From: Pararhodobacter sp. | Lineage (GTDB): Bacteria; Pseudomonadota; Alphaproteobacteria; Rhodobacterales; Rhodobacteraceae | Direction of reading: 5' to 3' | Assembly (NCBI GenBank): GCA_020832545.1 | Contig: JAFIEK010000022.1 | Coordinates: forward strand, 1 to 63,924 | DNA: 63,924 nucleotides | Shown here: in pieces, positions 27,391 to 35,893 of the stretch | Layout: every line of letters starts with the position of its first letter | Position numbering within the stretch: position 1 is the stretch's first letter | Made by a program: the position numbers and the translations under genes | The notes under the pieces: model-generated | Databases searched by the model: none | What the model was told of the DNA's origin: nothing | The model's input: only the letters and a program-made list of their open reading frames with translations

Positions 27391-28023
27391 TCAAATTCGT
27401 TTGTTCTGGTTAAAATAAATATAATCTGCTGCACTAGCGGGCCGATCCCGATCCAAGTGGAAGCGCTGTGTCGGAAAGAACCGTTCTTCATATCGCGCAC
27501 GTATAGATTCAACATCGCCATACCGTTGGTCACGTGATCTTTCCAAAATACGAGACATTGCGACTTCAAAGCTAATCTCGATCCAGATTTTGAAGTGAAA
27601 TTTTTCCCTCAACTCTTTCCTAAATAAAAAGACACCTTCGACAATCAGGATACCAGGGCCGCTAAGTTCTATGCAGCACTTGCTAACTTGATCGGTTTCA
27701 AGGTCCAGTACAGGGTATTCGGCCTTGAACTCTGCGGTTTTCCGAGCGGGGTCAAGAATATGATCAACCAAACTCGTATAGTCGAAGTTGTCTTCGAAAT
27801 ATCCTTGTACTTGATCGCTATTTTTGTGGCGGATTGATTTGGGATGAAGCAAGTCGTCCAAGTTTACTTGCGCCGTTTGAATGCCGCAGTGAACAAACGC
27901 GCTCTCAATAAGGTTGGCCAAAGTAGACTTCCCAGAGCCATCAATCCCTGAGATACCAACAATCAAGTTTTGATCCGGAGCAGAGCGAAATTCTCTGACC
28001 ATCTTCGAGAGCAAATCATCCAT
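27391..28023 (-). CDS. Uridine kinase-like P-loop kinase, probably horizontally acquired
   Basis: A 210-residue P-loop kinase with Walker A GISGIDGSGKST (residues about 24-35), NLDDLL (substrate/Asp site), GILIVEGVFLF (the IVEG motif of uridine kinase-type enzymes) and a lid with ILERSRDQRYGD. It resembles uridine kinase/phosphoribulokinase-family proteins annotated as nucleoside kinases; the substrate is not determined. Base composition is clearly more AT-rich than both neighbours and codon choice differs, suggesting transfer. The start MDDLLSKMV was chosen; an in-frame ATG at 28095 would add 24 residues. About 210 bp upstream of its 3' end, toward the PACE gene, nothing else was seen. Confidence 0.78.
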   Translation of the reverse strand: MDDLLSKMVREFRSAPDQNLIVGISGIDGSGKSTLANLIESAFVHCGIQTAQVNLDDLLHPKSIRHKNSDQVQGYFEDNFDYTSLVDHILDPARKTAEFKAEYPVLDLETDQVSKCCIELSGPGILIVEGVFLFRKELREKFHFKIWIEISFEVAMSRILERSRDQRYGDVESIRARYEERFFPTQRFHLDRDRPASAADYIYFNQNKRI

Positions 28024-28135
28024 GGTACGAACCGAGCATATTTGAGACTGCCGGCAACGATTTCTTTCAATGTCTGTAAACCTGAATGTCCGCATTGCCT
28101 GCAGTCGAAATGCAGCCGGTCCCCTCCTCGCCTGA

Positions 28136-29620
28136 TTACCCTTCGTCTGCGGGCGCGTCGGTGGCCTCGTCTTCTGCCCCCGGTTCCGCTTCAACCGCTG
28201 GTGCCGGGTCCGGCTCGGTCAGGATACCGCCCGCCCATATGCCGCTGACCACCTGCCCCTCGGCATAGCGCAGAACACCGCGGCCCTCGCGCTGGCCATT
28301 GACGAACGCGCCCTCGTAAACATCGCCGGTGGCATAGGTGGCCACGCCCTCACCCTCGATCCGGCCCTCGCGCCACATCCCGTCATAGACAAAGCCGTCG
28401 GCCATTTCGATCCGGCCCTCACCATCGCGCTCATTGTCCGAAAAATTGCCCTCGTAGCGCGCGCCATCGGGATAGATCATGACCCCCTGCCCCTCGCGCA
28501 TTCCGGCCTCGAACCGACCCTCATAAATGCGTCCGTCGGGGAATGTCATGCGGCCCTCGCCATGCGGGCGGCCATCCTGAAACGCGCCCTCATAGCTCAG
28601 ACCGTCGCCGAAATCAGCCTCGCCCTGACCTTCGCGCCGCCCCGCCGACCAGTTGCCGGTATAGCTGGAGCCGTCGGCAAAGGTGACCGTTCCGCGCCCG
28701 TCAGGCAGGCCATCGCGGAACTGGCCCTCATAGCGCGAGCTGTCCGGATGGGTCAGAACGCCGTCGCCGCTGATCTGATCGGTGACCCAGTTGCCGACAT
28801 AGACATGGCCATCTGCGGCGGTCAGACGCCCGCGCCCGTGGCGCTGGTCATCGACGAATTCACCCTCATAGATGCCGCCATCGGCAAAGGTGATCCGGCC
28901 CAGCCCCTGCATCATACCGTTGACGAATTCGCCTTCACGGCGATCACCGTTCGGCAGGGTCAGCTGGCCTGCGCCATGCAGCATGCCCTCGGCCCATTCG
29001 CCATCATAGACCGTTCCGTCCGGGCGCGTCAGCCGCCCCTCGCCGTGGCGCTGGTCATCCGCCATTTCGCCGATATAGACCGAACCGTCGGGATAGGTGA
29101 TGGTGCCGCGCCCCTCGCGCTGGCCATGCACCCACTCGCCCTCATAGTTCAGCCCGCCGGGCCGCTCCATCACGCCTTGCCCGTGGGGCTGGCTGTCGTC
29201 GAACTCGCCAGTATAGACCACGCCGGTCGCATAGCGGCGCGTGCCCTGCCCCATGATACGCCCGCCGTCCCAGTTGCCCTCGTAGGAGGACCCATCGGCA
29301 AACACCATCCGGCCCTGACCATGCGGGCGACCATCCTCGAATTCGCCCTCATAGACCGCGCCGTTAGGATAGCGCGCGGTGCCCTCGCCGGTGATCTGCC
29401 CCTCGACCCATTCGCCGGTATATTCGAACCCGTTTGGCAGCCGATAGGTGCCGGTGCCATGCTGCAACCCATCCAGAAACGTGCCCTCATAGATGCCGCC
29501 ATCAGCGTATTGGCGGGTGGTCACGTCGGAAAGCTGCGCAACCGCCGGGGGGGCTGCAAACAAGGCGATCAGCGCAACGCAGGCCAGACCGGCGCGCGTG
29601 GGAAGGTAGTGTCTCGGCAT
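28136..29620 (-). CDS. Exported MORN-repeat protein
   Basis: A 494-residue protein: signal peptide (AGLACVALIALFAAPPAVA), then 18 complete MORN repeats and one partial repeat in an unbroken 23-residue period (YEGxFxxGxxxGxGxxxxxdG), from about residue 43 to 467, and a short acidic Glu/Ala/Pro tail. MORN repeats form an elongated beta-sheet stack and in other proteins contact membranes, phosphoinositides or proteins; no enzyme domain is present here. The predicted location is periplasmic or extracellular. It is monocistronic as far as visible; the AT-rich kinase gene lies downstream. Confidence 0.9.
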   Translation of the reverse strand: MPRHYLPTRAGLACVALIALFAAPPAVAQLSDVTTRQYADGGIYEGTFLDGLQHGTGTYRLPNGFEYTGEWVEGQITGEGTARYPNGAVYEGEFEDGRPHGQGRMVFADGSSYEGNWDGGRIMGQGTRRYATGVVYTGEFDDSQPHGQGVMERPGGLNYEGEWVHGQREGRGTITYPDGSVYIGEMADDQRHGEGRLTRPDGTVYDGEWAEGMLHGAGQLTLPNGDRREGEFVNGMMQGLGRITFADGGIYEGEFVDDQRHGRGRLTAADGHVYVGNWVTDQISGDGVLTHPDSSRYEGQFRDGLPDGRGTVTFADGSSYTGNWSAGRREGQGEADFGDGLSYEGAFQDGRPHGEGRMTFPDGRIYEGRFEAGMREGQGVMIYPDGARYEGNFSDNERDGEGRIEMADGFVYDGMWREGRIEGEGVATYATGDVYEGAFVNGQREGRGVLRYAEGQVVSGIWAGGILTEPDPAPAVEAEPGAEDEATDAPADEG

Positions 29621-29789
29621 GCGAACCCCGTGCGTCTTCGGCGCCTACTCGCGCGCCCGTTGCCCAGACCCTAGTGGAGGCATGCCCCTCATGGCAAGCC
29701 CGTTGCCCGTCACGACGCCGTCACGAAAGGCTTGCCGGGCAAGCCCTTGCGCACGGGTGCGCTTGACATATCACGTACTCAACCTGTGC

Positions 29790-30065
29790 TCAGCCATTGC
29801 CGCGCAGGGCTTCGGGGTGATCGGCCAGAAAGACTTTGAGCGTGGCGTAAAGCGCGCGGGCGCGGGGCGGATCATCCGCATGAAGTGCTGCACGGATATC
29901 ATCGCAGATCATGCGCTGCACCTGTTGCGGGCCATGATGGATATGCATCAGATAGTCCCCCAACTCGGCGGCCTCGACCGGGCCGATATGCTCATGCTCG
30001 GCGATGGCCGCGATTTCGTCCCGGGTCAGGCAGGCCATGTCGATGATGTCGTTTTCGTTGATCAT
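29790..30065 (-). CDS. Conserved hypothetical small protein
   Basis: A 91-residue acidic, helical protein (MINENDIIDMACLTRDEIAAIAEHEHIG...). A GGAGGAGA ribosome-binding site precedes the ATG. His-rich stretch LMHIHHGPQQVQRM could bind metal but no known motif is recognised. No signal peptide or membrane segment. It follows pheS on the same strand after an 80-bp gap. I recall similar short proteins in Rhodobacteraceae but cannot assign a function. Confidence 0.7.
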   Translation of the reverse strand: MINENDIIDMACLTRDEIAAIAEHEHIGPVEAAELGDYLMHIHHGPQQVQRMICDDIRAALHADDPPRARALYATLKVFLADHPEALRGNG

Positions 30066-30145
30066 GTCGTCTCCTCCTTGTCCAAGGATAGCACGAAAAA
30101 CCCCGGTGGGGCGTTGCGCTCGATCAAAGGGTAAAGGCAGAGCGG

Positions 30146-31216
30146 TCAGCCGGCGTGCAGGCTCGGGGCTTCCAGCGCACCAAAACCGTAGTGGCGCAGC
30201 CAGCGCAGATCGCTTTCAAAAAAGGCGCGCAGGTCGGGGATGCCGTATTTCAGCATCGCCATGCGGTCGATGCCCATGCCAAAGGCGAAGCCCTGCCATT
30301 CATCGGGGTCGATCCCGCCCGCGCGCAGCACGTTGGGGTGCACCATGCCCGAGCCCAGAACCTCCATCCAGCCGTTGCCCTCGCCCACCTTGAGCTGACC
30401 ACCAACCCAGGAACACTGGATATCCACCTCGGCGGAGGGTTCGGTGAAGGGGAAATGGCTGGCCCGGAAGCGGGTCTTGACGCGCTGGCCGAAGTAAGCG
30501 CTGAAAAACTCCTCCAGCACCCATTTCAGATTGGCCATGGTGATGTCGCGGTCAATCGCCAGACCCTCGATCTGGTGGAACATCGGGGTATGCGTCAGGT
30601 CCATGTCCATCCGGTACACCCGGCCCGGTGCAATCACCCGGATCGGCGCGCCCTGATCTTGCAGAGCGCGGATCTGAACCGGGCTGGTATGGGTACGCAG
30701 AACATGCGGCGGGCGGTTGTCGCCGTCAGCGCGGTGCATGAAGAAAGTGTCATGCTCCTGCCGTGCGGGGTGTTCGGGCGCGATGTTGAGCGCGTCGAAA
30801 TTGTACCAGTCGGTCTCGATCTGAGGGCCCTCGGCCACGGCGAACCCCATGTCGGCAAAGATCGCGGCCATCTCTTCGGTGACCTGACTGACCGGATGAA
30901 TGGTGCCGCGCGGGCGCGGACGGGCGGGCAAGGTAACGTCGAGCCACTCGGCCTTCAGACGCTCATCGAGAGCGGCATCGTCAAGTGCGGCCTTGCGGGC
31001 ACGCAAGGCGGCATCAATCTCGTCTTTCAGACCGTTGAGGGCCGGGCCCGCCTGCTGACGCTCCTCGGGCGACATGCGCCCCAACTCGCGCATCATGAGG
31101 CTGATCTCGCCCTTCTTGCCTAGTGCTGCCAGCCGCACCCCCTCCAGCGCATCTGCCCCGGCAGCAGCACCGATCTCAGCCAGATATTTCGCCCGAAGTT
31201 CCGCGATGCCGTCCAT
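30146..31216 (-). CDS. pheS: Phenylalanyl-tRNA synthetase alpha subunit
   Basis: A 356-residue class II synthetase subunit. Family motifs are visible: [39 protein letters not shown]-type sequence ([14 protein letters not shown]), [29 protein letters not shown] and [14 protein letters not shown]. The coiled-coil N-terminal arm (residues 1-90) is present. The start [12 protein letters not shown] was chosen; the open frame continues upstream into repeat DNA. It follows rpmI-rplT on the same strand but is separated by a 415-bp repeat-filled gap. pheT is not in the window next to it. Confidence 0.96.
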   Translation of the reverse strand: MDGIAELRAKYLAEIGAAAGADALEGVRLAALGKKGEISLMMRELGRMSPEERQQAGPALNGLKDEIDAALRARKAALDDAALDERLKAEWLDVTLPARPRPRGTIHPVSQVTEEMAAIFADMGFAVAEGPQIETDWYNFDALNIAPEHPARQEHDTFFMHRADGDNRPPHVLRTHTSPVQIRALQDQGAPIRVIAPGRVYRMDMDLTHTPMFHQIEGLAIDRDITMANLKWVLEEFFSAYFGQRVKTRFRASHFPFTEPSAEVDIQCSWVGGQLKVGEGNGWMEVLGSGMVHPNVLRAGGIDPDEWQGFAFGMGIDRMAMLKYGIPDLRAFFESDLRWLRHYGFGALEAPSLHAG

Positions 31217-31330
31217 GATGCCTGTTCCCGTAACGCGCGTGATCCGGGCTTGGCCTAGCCATATTCCCCAGCGAATGCAAGCGGACCTGCCCTGCTCAAG
31301 AGCGACAGTCAGGGTGGGCCGGAAGCAAAA

Positions 31331-31471
31331 GGGGGCTTTGCCCCCTCTTGGCTTTGCCAATTCACCCCCAGGATATTTGTCGACACAAAATGACGCATCT
31401 CGCCTCTGCATTTTGTGTCGGCAAATATCCCGGGGGAGTCGCCAGGCACGGCCGGCGGGGGCAGCGCCCCC
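31331..31471. repeat. Head-to-head pair of dispersed repeats (composite palindrome, copies C and C')
   Basis: In the 415-bp gap (31217-31631) between rplT and pheS, copy C runs forward: hairpin GGGGGCTTTGCCCCC (31331-31345), small hairpin TTGGC-TTT-GCCAA (31349-31361), linker TTCACCCCC, core at 31370-31393. Copy C' runs in reverse: core at 31409-31437 and hairpin GGGGGCAGCGCCCCC (31457-31471). The cores ATATTTGTCGACACAAAATG and CATTTTGTGTCGGCAAATAT form an inverted repeat with a 15-bp centre. It probably also ends rplT transcription. 31472-31631 shows GC-rich hairpins but no gene. Confidence 0.75.
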
Positions 31472-31631
31472 TTGCCGCGCGCTACAAGCGCGCGGCCCGG
31501 CCCAACGGGATGAGCCGCCTCGCAGGAGGCGCGAAGACGGGCGGGAGCCGTCCCGGCGTCCTGCCGTCGCGAACAGCCATGCAAAAGGCCGCCCGATAAG
31601 GCGGCCTGGAGCGTTGGCGTTTCAGCCGTGT

Positions 31632-31994
31632 TCAGGCGGTTGCGGCGCGGGCTTTCTCGACGATCTGGCCGAAAGCCTCGGGCTCGTGCACCGCCAGATC
31701 GGCCAGCACCTTGCGGTCAACCTCGATCCCGGCGCTGGCCAGGGCGTGGATGAAGCGCGAGTAGGTCAGTGTCGGGTCAATCGCGCGCACCGCCGCGTTG
31801 ATCCGCTGGATCCACAATGCGCGGAAGTTGCGCTTGCGGTTCTTGCGGTCGCGGGTGGCGTATTGATTGGCCTTGTCGACCGCCTGGGTGGCTGTACGGA
31901 AATTGCGCGAGCGCGCACCGTAGTAGCCTGCTGCGGCCTTGACGACCTTGCGGTGGCGGGCGTGGGTAACTTTACCGGATGTGACGCGGGACAT
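31632..31994 (-). CDS. rplT: 50S ribosomal protein L20
   Basis: A 120-residue basic protein, an early-assembly 50S component. Sequence [48 protein letters not shown] is diagnostic. It is 12 bp downstream of rpmI in the conserved rpmI-rplT pair. infC, which precedes the pair in many bacteria, is not here; the upstream neighbour of rpmI is a divergent flavoprotein gene. L20 autoregulation via a leader is known in other bacteria but no such leader was identified here. Confidence 0.97.
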   Translation of the reverse strand: MSRVTSGKVTHARHRKVVKAAAGYYGARSRNFRTATQAVDKANQYATRDRKNRKRNFRALWIQRINAAVRAIDPTLTYSRFIHALASAGIEVDRKVLADLAVHEPEAFGQIVEKARAATA

Positions 31995-32006
31995 GTCTGG
32001 TCCTCC

Positions 32007-32207
32007 TCAGCGGGCGTAGGGCATGTAGGTCTTGACGATCTTCGTATCCGGCTCGCTCAGCACCATGGTGCCGCGCGCGTCGCGGATGAATTTCGTCGAG
32101 CGTTTGATCATGCCGTGGCGTTTGCCAGCCTGGGCTGATTTGATCTTCCCGGTCGCGGTGACCTTGAAGCGCTTCTTGGCACTTGCCTTGGTCTTCATCT
32201 TGGGCAT
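32007..32207 (-). CDS. rpmI: 50S ribosomal protein L35
   Basis: A 66-residue basic protein with the typical start [20 protein letters not shown] and [19 protein letters not shown]. Small component of the large ribosomal subunit. First gene of the rpmI-rplT pair, with a GGAGACGGAAATG ribosome-binding region. The 178-bp gap upstream holds the divergent promoters for this operon and the flavoprotein gene. Confidence 0.97.
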   Translation of the reverse strand: MPKMKTKASAKKRFKVTATGKIKSAQAGKRHGMIKRSTKFIRDARGTMVLSEPDTKIVKTYMPYAR

Positions 32208-32385
32208 TTCCGTCTCCTGTCTTGTCTGAGCGGTACTGACGCGCGACTCGGCATGCCTCGAAGGCCGGCCACGCGGGGTTTGAAGCGCGCTCTATAAGGT
32301 GCGTATGCGCGCGATGCAAGAGCCTGTTGCCGTACCGGTCGTTGCGCACTAGACAGAACCGGACGCGGGCATGGAAGGGTTGCGG

Positions 32386-33579
32386 ATGGCTGAGCGCTTC
32401 GATCTGATCGTGGTGGGTTCAGGCCCGGCGGGCAGCGCGGCGGCGACGGTTGCCGCGCGTGCCGGGTTGCGGGTGGCGCTGGTCGACAAGTCGGCGTTTC
32501 CGCGCGACAAGCTGTGCGGCGGCGCGGTCACCGGGCGGTGTGTGCAGTATCTGGACACAATCTTCGGACAGCAGATCACACCCGGCCTTTTCCGCACCCT
32601 CACCCGTCTGCGCCTGGCCTACAAGGGCGAGACGATGGGCGTGATCAAGGATGCCCCGCCGCTACACATGACAATGCGCCGCGACTTTGACGCCGCCCTG
32701 CACCGCCATGCAGCGGCCGCCGGGGCGCAGGTGTTCGCACCCGCGCGCATCACCCGGATCGATCCGGCCGCGCCACGCGTCGAGCTTGCCGACGGGCGGG
32801 TGCTGGAAGCCGCGCTCCTGATCGGTGCCGATGGCTGCAACAGCGCCACGGCCCGTGCCCTGTTCGGTCGCCCTTTTGACCCTGCGGATGTCAGCTTTGC
32901 GCTGGAGGTGGAATTGCCACGCCGCAAAGGCCAGTTCCGCATCACCGAGATCGACCTTGCCGCCGCCAACTGGGGCTATGGCTGGGTTTTTCCCAAGAAC
33001 AACAGCATCACTGTTGGCGTGGGAGGCATGCACCTGCGCAACCCCGACATGAAAATTCATATGCGCAGCTATCTTGAGCAGTTTGTCAGCGCGCAAGAAG
33101 CCGAGACAGCGATGCAGGGCTGCAAGGGTGCCTTTCTGCCAGCCGGGGTCTACCGCAAGGTGCCGGGCGCGGGCCGTGTGCTGCTGGCCGGTGACGCCGC
33201 CGGACTGGTGGACCCGGTGACCGGCGAGGGCATTGCCTGGGCAATGCGCAGCGGGCAGCTGGCGGGTGACGCCTGTGTCGCGGCCCTGAAAGCCGGCAAC
33301 CCGGACACGGCGCTGCGACTTTACAGGCAGGAACTGGCCTATGTTCAGCGCGAGATCGACCGCGCGCGCCAGATCCAGCGCCTGATCTTCTTCAGCCCGC
33401 AAAGTGCGACGGTCGTGCGCACGCTGGTGCGCAAACCCCGGATCCAGCGCGCGTTCCTGCACATCCTGTCGGGCGAGAGGGATTATCAGGACATCAGCGG
33501 CAAGACCCTGCTCAACATGTCCATGCAATTCGGCAAGTCGCTGCTCACGCGCCCGCGCGTTTCTGGCGGCGCTCAGTAG
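32386..33579 (+). CDS. Geranylgeranyl reductase family FAD-dependent oxidoreductase
   Basis: A 397-residue flavoprotein. The N-terminal dinucleotide-binding motif is VVGSGPAGSAAATVAARAG; FPRDKLCGGAVT is the family's second signature; GADGCNSATAR and LLAGDAAGLVDPVTGEGIAWAM contact FAD. Members reduce geranylgeranyl groups of chlorophylls or archaeal lipids, or act on other isoprenoids; this copy lacks photosynthesis-gene neighbours, so its substrate is unknown. The ATG at 32386 has GGAAGGG seven bases upstream and was preferred over the ATG at 32371. Its 3' end overlaps the convergent small membrane-protein gene by 7 bp. Confidence 0.88.
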   Translation: MAERFDLIVVGSGPAGSAAATVAARAGLRVALVDKSAFPRDKLCGGAVTGRCVQYLDTIFGQQITPGLFRTLTRLRLAYKGETMGVIKDAPPLHMTMRRDFDAALHRHAAAAGAQVFAPARITRIDPAAPRVELADGRVLEAALLIGADGCNSATARALFGRPFDPADVSFALEVELPRRKGQFRITEIDLAAANWGYGWVFPKNNSITVGVGGMHLRNPDMKIHMRSYLEQFVSAQEAETAMQGCKGAFLPAGVYRKVPGAGRVLLAGDAAGLVDPVTGEGIAWAMRSGQLAGDACVAALKAGNPDTALRLYRQELAYVQREIDRARQIQRLIFFSPQSATVVRTLVRKPRIQRAFLHILSGERDYQDISGKTLLNMSMQFGKSLLTRPRVSGGAQ

Positions 33580-33800
33580 AGCAGCCGCGCCAGCATCTGT
33601 AGCGCCAGATCGGGGATATTCTGCCAGTCGTAACCGCCTGCCGGGTGTGTGAGATGCGCCCAACCAACCATCCCCAGGCCCATGACAAGCAAGATCAACC
33701 CGGGAACGGGCCTGCGGCGGTCCGCCCATGCCGAAACCATGGCCACGAACGCCAAGGGCAGGAACAATAGCCCCGCCAACAGGATCACATCGCGCTCCAT
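33573..33800 (-). CDS. Small two-helix membrane protein
   Basis: A 75-residue protein with two hydrophobic segments (VILLAGLLFLPLAFVAMVSAW and GLILLVMGLGMVGWAHL) joined by a basic turn (DRRRPVP), then a polar tail containing YDWQNIPDLALQMLARLLY. An inner-membrane location is inferred. It lies upstream of pyk on the same strand order reversed (it is 3' of pyk, 50 bp after the pyk stop), so it may be co-transcribed with pyk. No function recognised; overlap with the convergent flavoprotein gene is 7 bp. Confidence 0.7.
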   Translation of the reverse strand: MERDVILLAGLLFLPLAFVAMVSAWADRRRPVPGLILLVMGLGMVGWAHLTHPAGGYDWQNIPDLALQMLARLLY

Positions 33801-33849
33801 GCGCCCCCTATCCGGCCCTGCACGGGTTGTGCAGGCACCGAGGGCGCAA

Positions 33850-35295
33850 TTATTCAGCCTCGGCGCGGTAAATCAAGCGCTCGTCGCAGGGCGCGACACG
33901 CAGGATGTTGGTGGTCCCCGGCACGTTGAAGGGCACCCCCGCCGTGACCACGATCTGGTCCACTTCAGTGGCCAGATTCAGATCGCGCGCCGCCCGTGCC
34001 GCGCTGACCACCGCTGATTTGAAGCGGTCGATCGGCCCGGTAGCCACGCAATGGATACCCCAGGTCAGACACAACCGGCGCAACGTGGCGGGGTTGGGGC
34101 TGAGCGCGATGATCGGAACCTGCGGACGTTCGCGCGCCACCTTCATCGGCGTCGAGCCCGATTCGGTGAAACAGCAGATCGCCTTGACCTCGGTGGTCTC
34201 GGCAATCTCGCGCGCGGCGGCGACGATGCCATCGGCGATGCCGATGTGATCGATCCGGCGCGAGGCATTGATGACCTCACGCCATGTCGGGTCCCCTTCG
34301 ACCGAGATGGCGACATTGTCCATGGTGCGCACGGCCTCAACCGGGTAGGCCCCGGCCGCCGATTCCGCCGAGAGCATCACGGCATCGGCCCCCTCATAGA
34401 TGGCAGTGGCCACGTCCGAGACTTCGGCGCGTGTGGGCATGGGGCTTTCGATCATCGATTCCAGCATTTGCGTGGCCACGATCACCGGCTTGGCCGCAGC
34501 ACGCGCGCGGCGCACCAGCCGCTTCTGGATCGGCGGCACGGCATGCACCGGCAGTTCCACCCCCAGATCGCCGCGCGCCACCATGACCCCGTCCGAGACC
34601 GCAAGGATCTCGTCAAAGCACTTGACCGCTGCCGGTTTCTCGATCTTGGCCATGATCGCCGCACGGCCCCGCGCCAGCGCCCGCGCCTCGGTCACATCCT
34701 CGGGGCGCTGCACAAAGCTAAGTGCCAGCCAGTCCACGCCAAGTTCGCAGGCGAATTCCAGATCGCGCCGGTCCTTTTCTGACAGTGCCGCCATCGGCAA
34801 AACCACATCGGGCACGTTCACGCCCTTGCGGTCAGAAATCATGCCGCCGACTGTCACCACGCAATCGGCAAAATCAGGGCCACATTGCTGCACCGTCAGC
34901 CGGATCTTGCCGTCATTGACCAGCAGCTCCACCCCGGGCTCAAGGGCCGCGAAAATCTCAGGGTGCGGCAGGTTCACGCGGTGCATGTCGCCCGGCGCTG
35001 TGTCCAGATCCAGCCGGAATGCTTCGCCTTCGTCCAGTTCGGCGGCACCGGCGCCAAAGGTGCCCACTCGCAGCTTTGGCCCTTGCAGATCGGCCAGAAT
35101 GGCAATCGGCCGCCCCGCCTCTTTCTCGATGCGGCGCACCAGCGCATGGCGCGCGCGCAACTCGTCATGGGTGCCATGGCTCATGTTCAGGCGGAAGACA
35201 TCGGCACCGGCTTCGAACAGTGCGCGGATCATCTCATGGTCGGACGATGCCGGGCCCAGTGTGGCCACGATCTTCACATTGCGATTGCGTCTCAT
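33850..35295 (-). CDS. pyk: Pyruvate kinase
   Basis: A 481-residue glycolytic enzyme converting PEP and ADP to pyruvate and ATP. Diagnostic segments: KIVATLGPASSD, FRLNMSHGTHDE, ILADLQGPKLRVG, the active-site IMAKIEKPAAV, MVARGDLGVELP and KPVIVATQMLESMI. The C-terminal allosteric domain is complete (AICCFTESGSTPMKVARERP). The start MRRNRNVKIVATLGP was chosen because the family begins there; an earlier Met adds ten residues. Upstream is the divergent DUF1244 gene. Confidence 0.97.
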   Translation of the reverse strand: MRRNRNVKIVATLGPASSDHEMIRALFEAGADVFRLNMSHGTHDELRARHALVRRIEKEAGRPIAILADLQGPKLRVGTFGAGAAELDEGEAFRLDLDTAPGDMHRVNLPHPEIFAALEPGVELLVNDGKIRLTVQQCGPDFADCVVTVGGMISDRKGVNVPDVVLPMAALSEKDRRDLEFACELGVDWLALSFVQRPEDVTEARALARGRAAIMAKIEKPAAVKCFDEILAVSDGVMVARGDLGVELPVHAVPPIQKRLVRRARAAAKPVIVATQMLESMIESPMPTRAEVSDVATAIYEGADAVMLSAESAAGAYPVEAVRTMDNVAISVEGDPTWREVINASRRIDHIGIADGIVAAAREIAETTEVKAICCFTESGSTPMKVARERPQVPIIALSPNPATLRRLCLTWGIHCVATGPIDRFKSAVVSAARAARDLNLATEVDQIVVTAGVPFNVPGTTNILRVAPCDERLIYRAEAE

Positions 35296-35452
35296 CGGTT
35301 GGTTCCTTTTGGCCTGTGCCTGCAAGTTTGGCCTTTGCCCGCCGTTTCTATCGCCGAATTATGAACCAACGGCAACCACCCGGCACATTTCCCCCGCTTG
35401 ACCTGACCCGTGTCAGAGGCCAGTTCTGGAACAGACCCTGTAGGAGGACATC

Positions 35453-35767
35453 ATGGACGACGCCACCCGCACCCGCATCGAAGCCGCCGCTTTTCGTCGC
35501 CTGCTGCACCATATGATGCATGACCGCCCGGACGCACAGAACATCGACATGATGAACCTTGCCGGGTTTTGCCGCAACTGCCTGAGCCGCTGGTATCAGG
35601 AGGCCGCCGAGGCCGAGGGGATCACACTGGACAAGGCCGGAGCGCGTGAAATCGTCTATGGCATGCCCTATGACGAATGGCAGGCAAAACATCAGCGCGA
35701 GGCTACCCCCGAACAGCAAGCCGCATTCGCAACATCCTTCGCCGAGAATGTCGGAAAACGGGACTGA
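35453..35767 (+). CDS. DUF1244 domain-containing protein
   Basis: A 104-residue protein with the DUF1244 pattern: EAAAFRRLLHHMMHDRPDAQNID, MMNLAGFCRNCLSRWYQEAAE and AREIVYGMPYDEWQAKHQ. A strong GGAGGA ribosome-binding site precedes the ATG. The two Cys in FCRNC and nearby His may bind metal, but the family has no established function. It is divergent from pyk and followed 126 bp later by sdaA on the same strand. Confidence 0.92.
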   Translation: MDDATRTRIEAAAFRRLLHHMMHDRPDAQNIDMMNLAGFCRNCLSRWYQEAAEAEGITLDKAGAREIVYGMPYDEWQAKHQREATPEQQAAFATSFAENVGKRD

Positions 35768-35893
35768 CGCCCGGTTTCACACCATTCTGCTGTGTGGGTG
35801 CCAGAGCGTCAGAAACGGCCACGCGAATGTCGTTGCCAACCCTCCGTCGCACCGTGTTTGCTATACGAGGCAGATAGGCATAGGAGGATTTCC

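Noticed and set aside
28562-29674. Open frame of 370 codons opposite the MORN gene
   Set aside because: It mirrors the 69-bp periodicity of the MORN repeats and high GC third positions; the sense strand has a signal peptide and a perfect MORN pattern.
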